From Sulfuricella denitrificans skB26 (lineage in GTDB: Bacteria; Pseudomonadota; Gammaproteobacteria; Burkholderiales; Sulfuricellaceae), in contig NC_022357.1 in NCBI RefSeq assembly GCF_000297055.2, positions 1,871,501 through 1,935,500 of the forward strand: a stretch of DNA of 64,000 bases. The letters are read 5' to 3'. The notes below the pieces were generated by a model. The model did no database searches. It had not been told where the DNA came from and saw only the letters and a list, made by a program, of their open reading frames with translations. The stretch's first letter is position 1; every line of letters starts with the position of its first letter. This document shows positions 38,910 through 48,721 of this stretch, piece by piece. Both the position numbers and the translations under genes were made by a program.

Positions 38910-40196
38910 TTAACCCTCCACTCTGGCAACACGGTTAACCACCTGAATTGCGCGCAAAGCGCTCGCAGTGGCGCTCTGCACCGCACGGTTCACATCTAAC
39001 GGATTGGATGCGCAACCCGCGCCGAAGAAAGCGTGGTTGGCCGGATCAGCCTCGATGAAACCACTCGAATCGGATACGATTTCCGCCGGGAGGTTGGCGC
39101 CCGTGACGGATGGCTCCATACCCACCGCCAGAACAACCAGGTCGTGAGGAGTGGCATAGCGGTGATAACCCTCGGTATTCACACCGTGCAGAATCACGTC
39201 GCCGGTTTTCTCATCTTGTGTGACTTTAGCGACCTTGGACTTGATGAAGCTGACAGTCGGGTCCTTCAGCACTTTCTGGTAGAAGTCCTCGAAACGGTCT
39301 ATCGCCCGGATATCGATGTAATAAATGGTGGACTTGCCGGCATCACCGTAGGCTTCACGCACGTAATTAGTCTGTTTCAGCGAGGCCATGCAGCAGATAC
39401 GCGAGCAGTGACGCAGATGGTTCTCGTCACGCGAACCGGCGCATTGGATGAAGGCGATGTTTTTCGCCTCCTTACCATCTGAGGGCCGCAGTATCTTGCC
39501 CTTGGTCGGACCATGAATATCGGCCAGGCGCTCGAACTCGACGCTGGTGATGACATTCGAGAAACGGCCATAGCCATAGGGTTGAATTTTCGCCGCATCG
39601 TAAGGCTTCCAACCGGTCGCCCAGATTACCGCCCCGGCCTTGAACTGGACGGTCTCTTCTTTCATGTCGAGATCGATCGCGCCATATTTGCAGGCGGCTT
39701 TGGCCTTGTCGGCATCGGCAGTACCGATAATCGACGGGTCAAGCACATAGCGCTGCGGATAGGCCATTTTATGAGGCAGATAAGCCGCCTTGATCTTGCC
39801 AAGGTTGTAATTAAACGCGTCCAGCACTTCGGCATCTACCGCCTTGGAGCATTCGCCGCAAGCGGTACAGTTTTCGTTGACGTAGCGCGGAGCCAGCTTG
39901 ACGGTGGCACTGTAATCACCTTCACCGCCAGTGATCGCCGTCACTTCAGCCATGGTCAGCACTCGGATGCGCGGATTCTGTTTGAGACGACGCAAGTTGA
40001 TTTCCAGACCGCAGGTCGGGTGGCACAGCTTGGGGAAATAGCGATAAAGCTGGGAAACACGACCGCCAAGGGCGGGGTTCTTTTCCACCAGCACCACATT
40101 CTTGCCGCACTCGGCCGCCTCTAGGGCGGCTGTCATACCGCTGATGCCACCACCGACGACCAGAATGGTCTGATTGGTTGCAATAACGTCCGTCAT
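38910..40196 (-). CDS. qmoA: QmoA: HdrA-like flavoprotein
   Basis: 428 residues. It has FAD-binding VVGGGISGMTAALEA (about 13-27) and LVEKNPALGGRVSQL (about 36-50), then CHPTCGLEINLRR and CTACGECSKA (about 116-125), and CAGSRDENHLRHCSRICCMA (about 254-273) in the HdrA core. It lacks the extra ferredoxin and MvhD parts of QmoB, as usual. In sulfur oxidisers Qmo takes electrons from APS reductase as sulfite is oxidised; aprBA itself is not in the window. First gene of the operon; GATGGAGG ribosome site. Confidence 0.93.
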   Translation of the reverse strand: MTDVIATNQTILVVGGGISGMTAALEAAECGKNVVLVEKNPALGGRVSQLYRYFPKLCHPTCGLEINLRRLKQNPRIRVLTMAEVTAITGGEGDYSATVKLAPRYVNENCTACGECSKAVDAEVLDAFNYNLGKIKAAYLPHKMAYPQRYVLDPSIIGTADADKAKAACKYGAIDLDMKEETVQFKAGAVIWATGWKPYDAAKIQPYGYGRFSNVITSVEFERLADIHGPTKGKILRPSDGKEAKNIAFIQCAGSRDENHLRHCSRICCMASLKQTNYVREAYGDAGKSTIYYIDIRAIDRFEDFYQKVLKDPTVSFIKSKVAKVTQDEKTGDVILHGVNTEGYHRYATPHDLVVLAVGMEPSVTGANLPAEIVSDSSGFIEADPANHAFFGAGCASNPLDVNRAVQSATASALRAIQVVNRVARVEG

Positions 40197-40373
40197 CAGG
40201 TTACCTCCATCACGGATAAACAGGTTCGGCGACCATGTGCGCCTACACCGGTTGAAGCATTTAATTGGAATTCTTGACCGGACACAATCTTACTCCCAAT
40301 TGGAGAGCCAATCCACAGCGCCGCTCACAAGAATAAATTGAATTTTCTTATGTTTAAATAGATTAAATCAATG

Positions 40374-40886
40374 TCAGACCGGAACTGGAAGAACTTCGAA
40401 GGTCATCAGCTCCAGGTCACCTATCACATAGGTAGGCGGCTTCCCTACTCCGCCGACCGTTCCCGGATTCACCATCCAGGTCTTTCCACCGCGGATATTC
40501 TCCACCTGTTCAATCGCGGAGCGATGGTCATGACCGCAGCAGACCATGTCCCACTCACCGGTACAGGCCAAGGCACGGGCATAATGCGGATAATGCACGA
40601 TGAAAATGGCGCGGCCATGCAGGGTGATTCCCGCATCCTGGCCATAGAAGTGGATCAGATTTCCCGACTCGTGTGCCATGCGAGACAGGGTATACAGGTC
40701 GCCGGTGTTATTGCCGTAAATTACGTGTGCCGGCATGTCCAGCTTCTTGAACACGCTCAACGTATTGGCCGCAACAACGTCACCACAATGCAGCGCAGCA
40801 ACGGCGCCACGCGCCTTGGCATCCTGCACGGCGGATGCCAGTAGCGTGCGGTTATCGTGACTATCGGAAAGTATGCAGATTTTCAT
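40374..40886 (-). CDS. YfcE/MJ0936-type metallophosphoesterase
   Basis: 170 residues from ATG 40886 (MKICILSDSHDN). A longer frame starting at 40904 has no supporting ribosome site and lies in the heptamer array. Metal motifs: LSDSHDN (about 6-12), HCGDV (about 34), YGNNTGDL (about 58), FIVHYPHY and GHDHRS (about 117-122), ending NPGTVGGVGKPPTY. This group hydrolyses phosphodiesters of unknown physiological substrate. It ends 177 bases before qmoA on the same strand and may lie on an upstream transcript from ppa. Confidence 0.9.
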   Translation of the reverse strand: MKICILSDSHDNRTLLASAVQDAKARGAVAALHCGDVVAANTLSVFKKLDMPAHVIYGNNTGDLYTLSRMAHESGNLIHFYGQDAGITLHGRAIFIVHYPHYARALACTGEWDMVCCGHDHRSAIEQVENIRGGKTWMVNPGTVGGVGKPPTYVIGDLELMTFEVLPVPV

Positions 40887-40893
40887 GATTTTC

Positions 40894-40975
40894 GTGAGGA
40901 GCAAGGATAGAGAGAAGAGAAGGGTAAGGAGAAAAGGTCAAAGGCACATCTAACGCCTCACCCCTCCCGCCTCAC
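40894..40975. repeat. Inverted heptamer array 2 (degenerate)
   Basis: GTGAGGA and GCAAGGA at 40894-40907 begin the left arm, which then decays into purine-rich sequence to about 40939. The right arm is GCCTCAC-CCCTCCC-GCCTCAC at 40955-40975. It lies between the metallophosphoesterase start and the ppa stop. It is of the same kind as the arrays at 20184-20264 and 55790-55874, but more worn. Confidence 0.65.
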
Positions 40976-40980
40976 GGATT

Positions 40981-41529
40981 TTAGAACATCGGCTTGACAG
41001 CTGCTTCCTGATACCGCTTAACGCCGGCCAGGATCTCGGTCTTGGTCTCCTCCGCACCAACCCATCCCTCCACCTTGACCCACTTGCCTGCTTCCAGATC
41101 TTTGTAGTGCTCGAAGAAGTGGCTGATCTGTGACAGCGTCAGTTCCGGCAAGTCACGCGGCGACTCGATGTTGCGATAAAGATTGCACAACTTGTCGATC
41201 GGCACTGCCAGCAGCTTGGCATCCTCGCCAGCCTCGTCTGTCATCTTGAGCATGCCTATCGGGCGACAACGCACCACCACGCCGGTAATCAGCGGCACCG
41301 GCGTAATCACCAGCACGTCTACCGGGTCGCCGTCATCAGACAAGGTATGAGGGATGTAGCCGTAGTTGCAAGGATAATGCATGGCTGTGGACATGAAACG
41401 ATCCACAAACATGGCACCGGTATCCTTGTCTACTTCGTACTTGATCGGGTCGCCGTGCATCGGAATTTCGATGATGACATTAAAATCGTTCGGTAGATCG
41501 CGTCCGGAACTGACTCGGTCAAGATTCAT
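40981..41529 (-). CDS. ppa: Soluble inorganic pyrophosphatase, family I
   Basis: 182 residues from the ATG at 41529 (MNLDRVSSG), preceded by GAGGTTAGCC. Family I signature YKYE-like [17 protein letters not shown] (about 29-45), [23 protein letters not shown] (seen in parts at about 52-74) with the three catalytic Asp, and KLLAVPI (about 105). It hydrolyses PPi to phosphate. It lies directly downstream of the membrane pyrophosphatase, with a terminator between them. Confidence 0.96.
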   Translation of the reverse strand: MNLDRVSSGRDLPNDFNVIIEIPMHGDPIKYEVDKDTGAMFVDRFMSTAMHYPCNYGYIPHTLSDDGDPVDVLVITPVPLITGVVVRCRPIGMLKMTDEAGEDAKLLAVPIDKLCNLYRNIESPRDLPELTLSQISHFFEHYKDLEAGKWVKVEGWVGAEETKTEILAGVKRYQEAAVKPMF

Positions 41530-41544
41530 CTGGCTAACCTCAAA

Positions 41545-41575
41545 AAATAAAGCCGGCATTATACCGGCTTTATTT
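41545..41575 (-). terminator. Terminator of hppA
   Basis: Inverted repeat AAATAAAGCCGG at 41545-41556 and CCGGCTTTATTT at 41564-41575, with loop CATTATA. On the reverse strand a T run follows (TTTATTTTTTG). It lies after the hppA stop (41612) and overlaps the upstream leader of ppa, which would therefore need its own promoter or read-through. Confidence 0.88.
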
Positions 41576-41611
41576 ACAGCTACCTAACGGGCCTACTGGC
41601 CCGATTCAGGA

Positions 41612-43630
41612 TTACAGCAGAGGCACAATCATCAGCGCAACAATGTTGATGATCTTGATCAACGGATTGACAGCAGGGCCGGCAGTATCCTTATAGGGAT
41701 CACCAACGGTGTCGCCAGTAACCGCCGCTTTGTGGGCTTCGGAACCTTTACCGCCAAAGTTGCCTTCTTCGATATACTTCTTGGCGTTATCCCAAGCACC
41801 ACCGCCGGTGGTCATGGAAATAGCTACGAAGATACCGGTAACGATGGTACCGACCAGCACGCCACCCAGTGCTTGCGCACCCAGGGTCAGACCGACGATC
41901 ACAGGAACCGCAACAGGCAACAACGAAGGAATAAGCATTTCCTTGATCGCAGCCTTGGTCAACATGTCGACGCAGGTACCATATTCTGGTTTGCCGGTAC
42001 CTTCCATGATGCCCGGGATTTCCTTGAACTGACGACGAACCTCAACCACCACCGAACCCGCAGCACGGCCTACCGCTTCCATGCCCATGGCTGCAAACAG
42101 GTAAGGCACCATACCACCAATGAACAGACCGATAATCACCATGTGGTTGGACAAGTCGAAGGTCAAGCCTGGATGGTTGGTGGCTAGCGCATGCGTATAG
42201 TCAGCGAACAACACCAGCGCAGCCAGACCAGCAGAACCAATGGCGTAGCCTTTGGTCACCGCTTTGGTGGTGTTACCCACAGCGTCGAGCGGATCAGTGA
42301 TATTACGAATGGCTTCAGGCAAGCCTGCCATTTCAGCGATACCGCCAGCGTTATCGGTAATCGGACCGTAAGCGTCAAGTGCCACGATGATACCGGCCAT
42401 GGACAGCATCGAGGTCGCGGCAATAGCAATCCCGTAAAGTCCCGCGAAAGCAAAAGCGCCCCAAATTGCCAGACACACTGCAAGTACAGGAGCTGCGGTC
42501 GATTTCATCGAAACACCCAAACCGGCAATCACGTTTGTGCCATGACCGGTCGTAGAAGCTTCGGCAATGTGGCGCACCGGGCTGAACTCGGTTGCAGTGT
42601 AGTACTCGGTGATCCACACCAATGCAGCGGTCAGCAGCAGACCAATGACAGCGGAACCATACAGCGCGTTAACCGAATACACACCATTATCACCCATCAT
42701 CATGGAAGTGATCGGGTAGAACGCAATCAGCGCCAGCACAGCGGAAACAGCCAGTCCGCGATACAGGGCGTTCATGATCTTGCCACCTTCACGCGCCGTA
42801 ACAAAGAAAGTACCAATGATGGAAGCGATGATCGAGAAGCCACCCATCACCAACGGGTAAATCACCGCATTAGGAGAACTAGTCATCAACAAGCCGCCCA
42901 GAATCATAGTGGCGATAATGGTTACAGCGTAGGTTTCGAACAGGTCAGCGGCCATACCAGCACAGTCGCCCACGTTGTCACCCACGTTATCTGCAATAAC
43001 AGCCGGGTTGCGTGGATCATCTTCAGGAATCCCGGCTTCGACTTTGCCGACCAGGTCAGCGCCAACGTCAGCGCCCTTGGTGAATATACCGCCGCCAAGA
43101 CGGGCGAAGATGGAAATCAGCGAACCACCGAAGGCCAGTCCGACCAAAGCATGAGTCGCTTGAGTGGTGGTCTCGCCCAGTCCCATGGTAAGAACTGCGT
43201 AGTAACCTGCCACACCGAGGAGACCCAGGCCAACCACCAGCATGCCGGTGATCGCACCACCCTTGAAAGCCACATTCAAGGCAGCGTTGAGGCCATCCTT
43301 GGCGGCTTCAGCGGTACGGATATTGGCACGAACAGATACGTTCATGCCGATATAGCCGGTCAGACCGGAAAGAAAAGCGCCGAGAGCAAAACCAACCGCA
43401 GTTTGCCAATCCAGGGCAGCATAAATTGCCACCAGCAGAATCACGCCAACAACAGCGATCGTAGTGTATTGCCGATTAAGATAGGCTGAAGCCCCTTCCT
43501 GCACTGCAGCGGCGATTTCTCGCATGCGATCGTTGCCTGTCGGCAAGCCCAAAATCCACTTAATCGAAACCGCTCCATATAGAAGCGCCGCAATTGCACA
43601 TAACAGTGCAAACCCCAGACCACCTGACAT
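41612..43630 (-). CDS. hppA: Membrane proton-pumping pyrophosphatase, K+-independent type
   Basis: 672 residues from ATG 43630, preceded by GGGGAGAG; the frame is open five residues further up. About 16 membrane helices. The PPi-binding core has [20 protein letters not shown] (about 180-199) and [18 protein letters not shown], and [20 protein letters not shown] near the end. In [16 protein letters not shown], Lys and Thr stand at the two positions that are Ala and Gly/Ala in K+-dependent enzymes. This marks the K+-independent H+-pumping clade. It conserves PPi energy as a proton gradient. Confidence 0.96.
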   Translation of the reverse strand: MSGGLGFALLCAIAALLYGAVSIKWILGLPTGNDRMREIAAAVQEGASAYLNRQYTTIAVVGVILLVAIYAALDWQTAVGFALGAFLSGLTGYIGMNVSVRANIRTAEAAKDGLNAALNVAFKGGAITGMLVVGLGLLGVAGYYAVLTMGLGETTTQATHALVGLAFGGSLISIFARLGGGIFTKGADVGADLVGKVEAGIPEDDPRNPAVIADNVGDNVGDCAGMAADLFETYAVTIIATMILGGLLMTSSPNAVIYPLVMGGFSIIASIIGTFFVTAREGGKIMNALYRGLAVSAVLALIAFYPITSMMMGDNGVYSVNALYGSAVIGLLLTAALVWITEYYTATEFSPVRHIAEASTTGHGTNVIAGLGVSMKSTAAPVLAVCLAIWGAFAFAGLYGIAIAATSMLSMAGIIVALDAYGPITDNAGGIAEMAGLPEAIRNITDPLDAVGNTTKAVTKGYAIGSAGLAALVLFADYTHALATNHPGLTFDLSNHMVIIGLFIGGMVPYLFAAMGMEAVGRAAGSVVVEVRRQFKEIPGIMEGTGKPEYGTCVDMLTKAAIKEMLIPSLLPVAVPVIVGLTLGAQALGGVLVGTIVTGIFVAISMTTGGGAWDNAKKYIEEGNFGGKGSEAHKAAVTGDTVGDPYKDTAGPAVNPLIKIINIVALMIVPLL

Positions 43631-43650
43631 AATTACTCTCCCCAAGTTAA

Positions 43651-43739
43651 GCCGGCCGATCAGGGCCGGCCAATCGCCCTAAAGCCAAACATCCCAACAC
43701 CCAAACCCAAAAACACCCACAAAAACTGATCTACATCAA
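43651..43739 (-). promoter_or_regulatory. hppA leader: hairpin and FNR/DNR-like box
   Basis: A hairpin GCCGGCC-GATCAG-GGCCGGC at 43651-43670 lies 20 bases before the hppA ATG, next to its ribosome site. Further up, TTGAT-GTAG-ATCAG (reverse strand, 43726-43739) matches the FNR/DNR consensus TTGAT-N4-ATCAA at 9 of 10 positions. A class II start would fall near 43691. No convincing -10 was found, so this is a candidate only. The 251-base gap to pfp holds no gene. Confidence 0.5.
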
Positions 43740-43881
43740 ATAACATTCATCCAGGAATCAGCTTTTTGTCCGGAATAATCCCGCAAAATGCGTTCGATCA
43801 TCTACGCACTCGGGAATGAACCTGCCACTGATCCGGTAAAACGGTTTGTTCAGCAGCAAGTTCATTCTTTACTCCCAAGAC

Positions 43882-45141
43882 TTAAAGCTTGAATTCGCCT
43901 AGCTTCTTCGGCACCGCTACGTTCTTGAGCCGAACATATTGTGGCAGACCATCCTTATAGGGTGGGTAGTCCTCGCCCTTGATCAGAGGTGCCAGATATT
44001 CACGACATTTTTCGGTAATCCCGAAGCCATCTTTGGTGATAAAGTTTTTCGGCATCATCTTTTCGACGTTGGCGACCTTGCTGAGCTGCGCCATACCAAC
44101 TTTCCACTTGTAAGGTGCATTCGACACACGGTCGATGGTAGGCATCACCGAGTTGTGGCCCTTGAGCGCAAATTCGACTGCCGCTTTACCCATCGCATAG
44201 GCCTGATCCACGTCGCTCTTCGAAGCGATGTGACGAGCAGCACGCTGCAGATAATCGGCCACGCCCCAGTGGTACTTAAGGCCAAGACCTTCGCGAACGA
44301 TGTTAGCCACCACCGGTGCAACGCCGCCTAGTTGAGCATGGCCGAATGCGTCCTTGAGGCCTTGGTCGGCGAGAAACTTGCCGTCGGCACTCATTACACC
44401 TTCGGACACCACTACGGTGCAATAGCCGAATTTCTTAACCAGCTCGTCCACGCGGGCAAGGAATTTTTCTTTGTTAAATGTCACTTCCGGGAACAGAATC
44501 ACGATCGGCTGCTCGGCGTCCTTGGTAGAAGCCAGCCCGCCAGCGGCAGCGATCCAGCCTGCGTGACGGCCCATCACTTCGAGCACGAACACCTTGGTCG
44601 ATGTCTTGCACATAGAGGCCACGTCAAAGGTCGCTTCCAGAGTGGAGACAGCAATGTATTTGGCAACAGATCCAAAGCCAGGGCAGTTATCGGTGATCGG
44701 CAGGTCGTTGTCCACGGTCTTCGGCACATGGATGGCCTGGATCGGATAGCCCATCTTTTCCGAAAGCTGCGACACTTTCAGGCAGGTGTCGGCGGAATCG
44801 CCACCACCATTGTAGAAAAAATAGCCGATGTTATGCGCCTTGAACACCTCGATCAGGCGCTCATACTGGAGCTTGTTCTCTTCCAGACTTTTCATCTTGA
44901 AGCGGCAGGAGCCGAATGCACCGGAAGGTGTGTGGCGCAATGCAGCGATGGCCTTGGCGGTATCCTTGCTGGTGTCGATCAGGTCTTCGGTCAACGCACC
45001 GATGATACCGTTGCGGCCGGCATAAACCTTGCCGATGATGTCCTTGTGCTTGCGCGCAGTCTCGATCAAACCGCAGGCGGATGCATTGATCACCGCGGTC
45101 ACGCCACCGGACTGGGCATAAAAAGCGTTCTTCTTAGCCAT
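43882..45141 (-). CDS. pfp: PPi-dependent 6-phosphofructokinase
   Basis: 419 residues. The substrate loop is GGGDSADTCLK (about 114-124), and the catalytic box is PKTVDNDLPITDNCPGFGS (about 144-162). The Lys of PKTVDND, where ATP-type enzymes have Gly, is a mark of PPi use. The MGRHAGWIAA motif (about 190) is also present. It phosphorylates fructose 6-phosphate reversibly with PPi. Located between adk and hppA on the same strand, with ppa further downstream, so the PPi theme is clear. Confidence 0.94.
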   Translation of the reverse strand: MAKKNAFYAQSGGVTAVINASACGLIETARKHKDIIGKVYAGRNGIIGALTEDLIDTSKDTAKAIAALRHTPSGAFGSCRFKMKSLEENKLQYERLIEVFKAHNIGYFFYNGGGDSADTCLKVSQLSEKMGYPIQAIHVPKTVDNDLPITDNCPGFGSVAKYIAVSTLEATFDVASMCKTSTKVFVLEVMGRHAGWIAAAGGLASTKDAEQPIVILFPEVTFNKEKFLARVDELVKKFGYCTVVVSEGVMSADGKFLADQGLKDAFGHAQLGGVAPVVANIVREGLGLKYHWGVADYLQRAARHIASKSDVDQAYAMGKAAVEFALKGHNSVMPTIDRVSNAPYKWKVGMAQLSKVANVEKMMPKNFITKDGFGITEKCREYLAPLIKGEDYPPYKDGLPQYVRLKNVAVPKKLGEFKL

Positions 45142-45160
45142 ATCTTTAAGACTCCCTCAA

Positions 45161-45505
45161 TTATTGATTCTGTTGACGCTTCGCGTCGTGGTCGGCCTGG
45201 AGCTTGAGTACGGTTACCACGCAATCCAGCAAGTCATCGTATTCCGCCTTGCCGGTACCGTACTGCTCGCGCGCCGAGTAAAAAAACTGGCAGCGGAAAC
45301 GGTTATCATCCACCTTGGATATCACGAAACCGGCACCCTGCTCCTTCCACACCATCGCTGGACAATGCGTCAACTCCATCACAGCAGGATCCAGACGTAA
45401 CTCGACGTCCGCCAACTGCACTTCCACCGGCTTGCCATAGCGCTCCCTGAGGGTAGCCTCGACCATCCACAGCTCGGAATCGGTGATGTTGGGGACGCCG
45501 CTCAT
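45161..45505 (-). CDS. Unknown protein between adk and pfp
   Basis: 114 residues, soluble, no signal peptide. Helix-rich N-terminus (ITDSELWMVEATLRERYG, about 7-24), beta-rich centre (VEVQLADVELRLD) and a single Cys pair region around FRCQFFYSAREQYG and LLDCVV. I do not recognise a family. It begins 10 bases after adk and ends 19 bases before pfp, so it is very likely in the same transcript. A role in the same metabolism is inference only. Confidence 0.75.
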   Translation of the reverse strand: MSGVPNITDSELWMVEATLRERYGKPVEVQLADVELRLDPAVMELTHCPAMVWKEQGAGFVISKVDDNRFRCQFFYSAREQYGTGKAEYDDLLDCVVTVLKLQADHDAKRQQNQ

Positions 45506-45515
45506 GCTCTATCGT

Positions 45516-46229
<714 letters not shown>

Positions 46230-46303
46230 TTACCCAGCTTGTCGTCAAGGATATTCAAAAACTCTTACATATGCACATTCAAATTTTGTATCCACCCATA
46301 AAT

Positions 46304-47059
46304 CTAGTTAAGAAGCCTCCTCACTCTTTGCAGATCCTCCTCGGTATCAACGCCCGCAACGGGCGCCTGCTCAACTACGGCTACGCCTATGCGATAGCCA
46401 TGCCACAACGCACGCAACTGCTCCAGCGCCTCGAACTGCTCGATCGCGGCAGGTTGTAGCTGCTTGTAAATTTTCAGGAACGAAGTGCGATAGGCATAGA
46501 TACCGATATGGCGATAGGCCGGCAATCCCGGCGGAAAATTTTCCGGCGCAACGGCAAACGCATCGCGCCCCCAGGGAATCGGAGCGCGACTAAAATACAA
46601 CGCATGTCCATCACGGTCAGTCACCACCTTGACGATATTCGGATTGAACAGGTCGGAGCTATCATGAATGGCGTGGCTGGCGGTAGAAATCGCCGCCTCG
46701 GGATGGTCGTAAAGATGTTGCGCCACCTCACGGATAAGCGACGGTTCGATCAGCGGTTCATCGCCCTGTACGTTGACCACGATCTCGTCGTCACCCCAAC
46801 CGCGTTGACTTGCCACCTCGGCAATTCGATCAGTACCGGAAGGATGATCGGATGAAGTCATACAGACTTGGTGACCACAGGCGCGCACGACGTCGGCGAT
46901 GCCCTGGTGATCAGTCGCCACCCAGACTTCATCAGCACCGCTCTCCAGAGCACGTTCGACCACATGCAGCACCATCGGCCGGCCACCGATGTCAAGCAAT
47001 GGCTTGCCGGGCAGGCGGGTGGAAGCGAAGCGGGCGGGGATGACGACTTTGAAGTTCAT
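46304..47059 (-). CDS. kdsB: 3-deoxy-manno-octulosonate cytidylyltransferase
   Basis: 251 residues. Nucleotide-binding start [17 protein letters not shown] (about 5-21), [16 protein letters not shown] (about 74-81), [10 protein letters not shown] (about 95-104) and PIPWGRD (about 150). It activates Kdo with CTP for lipopolysaccharide core assembly. It follows ycaR in the envelope cluster, after 23 bases. The 134 bases between kdsB and adk hold nothing recognisable. Confidence 0.97.
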   Translation of the reverse strand: MNFKVVIPARFASTRLPGKPLLDIGGRPMVLHVVERALESGADEVWVATDHQGIADVVRACGHQVCMTSSDHPSGTDRIAEVASQRGWGDDEIVVNVQGDEPLIEPSLIREVAQHLYDHPEAAISTASHAIHDSSDLFNPNIVKVVTDRDGHALYFSRAPIPWGRDAFAVAPENFPPGLPAYRHIGIYAYRTSFLKIYKQLQPAAIEQFEALEQLRALWHGYRIGVAVVEQAPVAGVDTEEDLQRVRRLLN

Positions 47060-47082
47060 GAGAGCTTATTTACCGCAGAGAA

Positions 47083-47265
47083 TCAAACCTCTTCCTCGGC
47101 CGGCAACTTGCGCGCCTCATCCTCAAGCATAACCGGGATGTCATCACGAACCGGGTAAGCCAGTCGGCAAGGCTTGCAAACCAGCTCCTGCTCGGATTTT
47201 TTGTAGACCAACGGCCCCTTGCATAACGGGCATACCAGAATTTCAAGCAGTTTGGCGTCCATCAA
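47083..47265 (-). CDS. Trm112-like small zinc-binding protein (YcaR family)
   Basis: 60 residues. The pattern CPLC (about 12-15) and CKPC (about 30-33), with the usual [11 protein letters not shown] (about 37-47), identifies the UPF0434/YcaR family, related to Trm112. Its role is unknown, but it is conserved between lpxK and kdsB in many Proteobacteria. It overlaps the end of lpxK by 23 bases. The second Met (47262) is the likelier start. Confidence 0.92.
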   Translation of the reverse strand: MMDAKLLEILVCPLCKGPLVYKKSEQELVCKPCRLAYPVRDDIPVMLEDEARKLPAEEEV

Positions 47266-48253
47266 TATCCTTCAATTTTTGTAGCACTGTCTGTCCGAAA
47301 GCCGGTGGCAAACTAGCCTCCACCGCCAGAGCCCAATAGCGTTCGTCGGCGAAACCGACACATTTAACCGCATCCTTCTCGGTCATCAGCAAGGCATCGG
47401 CATTTTCGTAATCCAGATCCTGCGACCGAAAGACGCAATGATCAGGGAAAGCGTGTTCCTCGAAAACCAACCCAAGACCACGCAAATGAGTAAAAAACCG
47501 TTGCGGATTACCGATGCCAGCCACGGCATGAAGCTCCTTGCCACTAAAATCGGCCGCAGAAGCATTCAATTCCTGGTTGAGCAAATTATAGAACACTCCG
47601 CCCTGGAGATTCATTTCAAACTCGTTGCGCAGGTGCATGGCCGCCTTCGGGCCGCCCCCGTTCACCACCACCGCATCCACCGACCCGAGTCGAGAAACAC
47701 CTTCACGTAGTGGCCCTGCAGGCAATAGCAATCCATTTCCGAATTTGCGTTCCCCATCCACAACCACGATTTCCATATCGCGCTCGAGGCGATAATGCTG
47801 CAGGCCATCATCGCTCACCAGCACATCACACTCCGGATGCGCACGCAGTAAAGCAATTCCTGCAGCCACCCGGTCTCGACCAATCCAGACCGGGCAACCG
47901 CTTTTTTTTGCCAGCAACAGAGGTTCATCGCCCACGACCGCCGGCTCACTTCCGACATCAACCCCCACCATGCCACCTGTGCCGCCGCCGTAGCCGCGAC
48001 TGACAACGCCGGGATGGTAGCCGTGTTGCCGCAAAAAATCAGTCAACCATAGTACCAGCGGAGTTTTTCCGGTGCCACCGACGCTGATGTTGCCAACCAC
48101 GATCACCGGCACCGGCAATCGAATAGCGCGCAGCAACCCAACGCGGTAAAGCCCTCGACGCAGCGCCACAACCAGCCCGAACAAAATGCTCAGGGGAAGC
48201 AACACAACCTGCCACGGCGTTAGACTGAACCATTGTCGCTGGAGCCAGAGCAT
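47243..48253 (-). CDS. lpxK: Tetraacyldisaccharide 4'-kinase
   Basis: 336 residues. One N-terminal membrane segment (about 15-32) anchors it to the inner membrane, then the P-loop [17 protein letters not shown] (about 53-69). GYGGG follows near 87, and the conserved [12 protein letters not shown] near 141-152 carries the catalytic Asp. It phosphorylates the 4' position of lipid A precursor. It lies downstream of exbD, 35 bases away, in the usual betaproteobacterial order. Confidence 0.96.
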   Translation of the reverse strand: MLWLQRQWFSLTPWQVVLLPLSILFGLVVALRRGLYRVGLLRAIRLPVPVIVVGNISVGGTGKTPLVLWLTDFLRQHGYHPGVVSRGYGGGTGGMVGVDVGSEPAVVGDEPLLLAKKSGCPVWIGRDRVAAGIALLRAHPECDVLVSDDGLQHYRLERDMEIVVVDGERKFGNGLLLPAGPLREGVSRLGSVDAVVVNGGGPKAAMHLRNEFEMNLQGGVFYNLLNQELNASAADFSGKELHAVAGIGNPQRFFTHLRGLGLVFEEHAFPDHCVFRSQDLDYENADALLMTEKDAVKCVGFADERYWALAVEASLPPAFGQTVLQKLKDIDGRQTA

Positions 48254-48288
48254 ATTATTCGGGGTTGAGCGCCAGACCCAATCCCCGC

Positions 48289-48711
48289 CTACTTTTCTAG
48301 TTTCGCCTGAGTGGCAAAAGTGATGTGGCTGTAGCCCGACTGGCGCGCGGCCTCCATGACGTTCACCACCGCCTGGTGGGTCGCCTTGGCGTCGGCATTA
48401 ATAATAATAACCGGATCCGGCTTATCCCCTGCGGCACGACGCAATGCCAGGCTGAGAGCAGCAGTATCGGCATCAGCCACGGCCGAACCGTTGACCATGT
48501 AACGTCCGCCGGCGTCCACTGCCACGTTGATGGCAGCAGGCTTGTCGGCCGGCTTCTCCGCCTCGGCGGTAGGCAGGTTGATTTGCAATTCGGCAATCTG
48601 GGAAAAAGTGGTGGTGACCATCATGAATATCAGGATCACCAGCAGCACGTCGATCATCGGGATCAGGTTGATCTCGGGGTCATCCTTGGCCCTGCCGCGC
48701 TGAAAATTCAT
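48289..48711 (-). CDS. exbD: ExbD/TolR-type biopolymer transport protein
   Basis: 140 residues from ATG 48711. Although the frame is open another 31 residues upstream, that part overlaps exbB. One membrane helix (about 18-40) contains the key Asp in LIPMIDVLLVILIFMM. The periplasmic part (DKPDPVIIINADAKATHQAV, about 92-111) is typical. With ExbB it forms a proton-driven motor for TonB-type uptake or envelope work. No tonB is seen nearby. Ten bases separate it from exbB. Confidence 0.95.
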   Translation of the reverse strand: MNFQRGRAKDDPEINLIPMIDVLLVILIFMMVTTTFSQIAELQINLPTAEAEKPADKPAAINVAVDAGGRYMVNGSAVADADTAALSLALRRAAGDKPDPVIIINADAKATHQAVVNVMEAARQSGYSHITFATQAKLEK

Positions 48712-48721
48712 GTTCAAACAC

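Noticed and set aside
40197-40373. Sigma-70 promoter for qmoA (TTGTGT with TTAAAT, 17-base spacing)
   Set aside because: Only 3 of 6 and 4 of 6 matches, too weak to call without mapping data.
42191-43489. 432-codon open frame opposite hppA
   Set aside because: It lies wholly antisense to a clear pyrophosphatase gene, is rich in His, Gln, Arg and Asn, and shows no domain or ribosome site.
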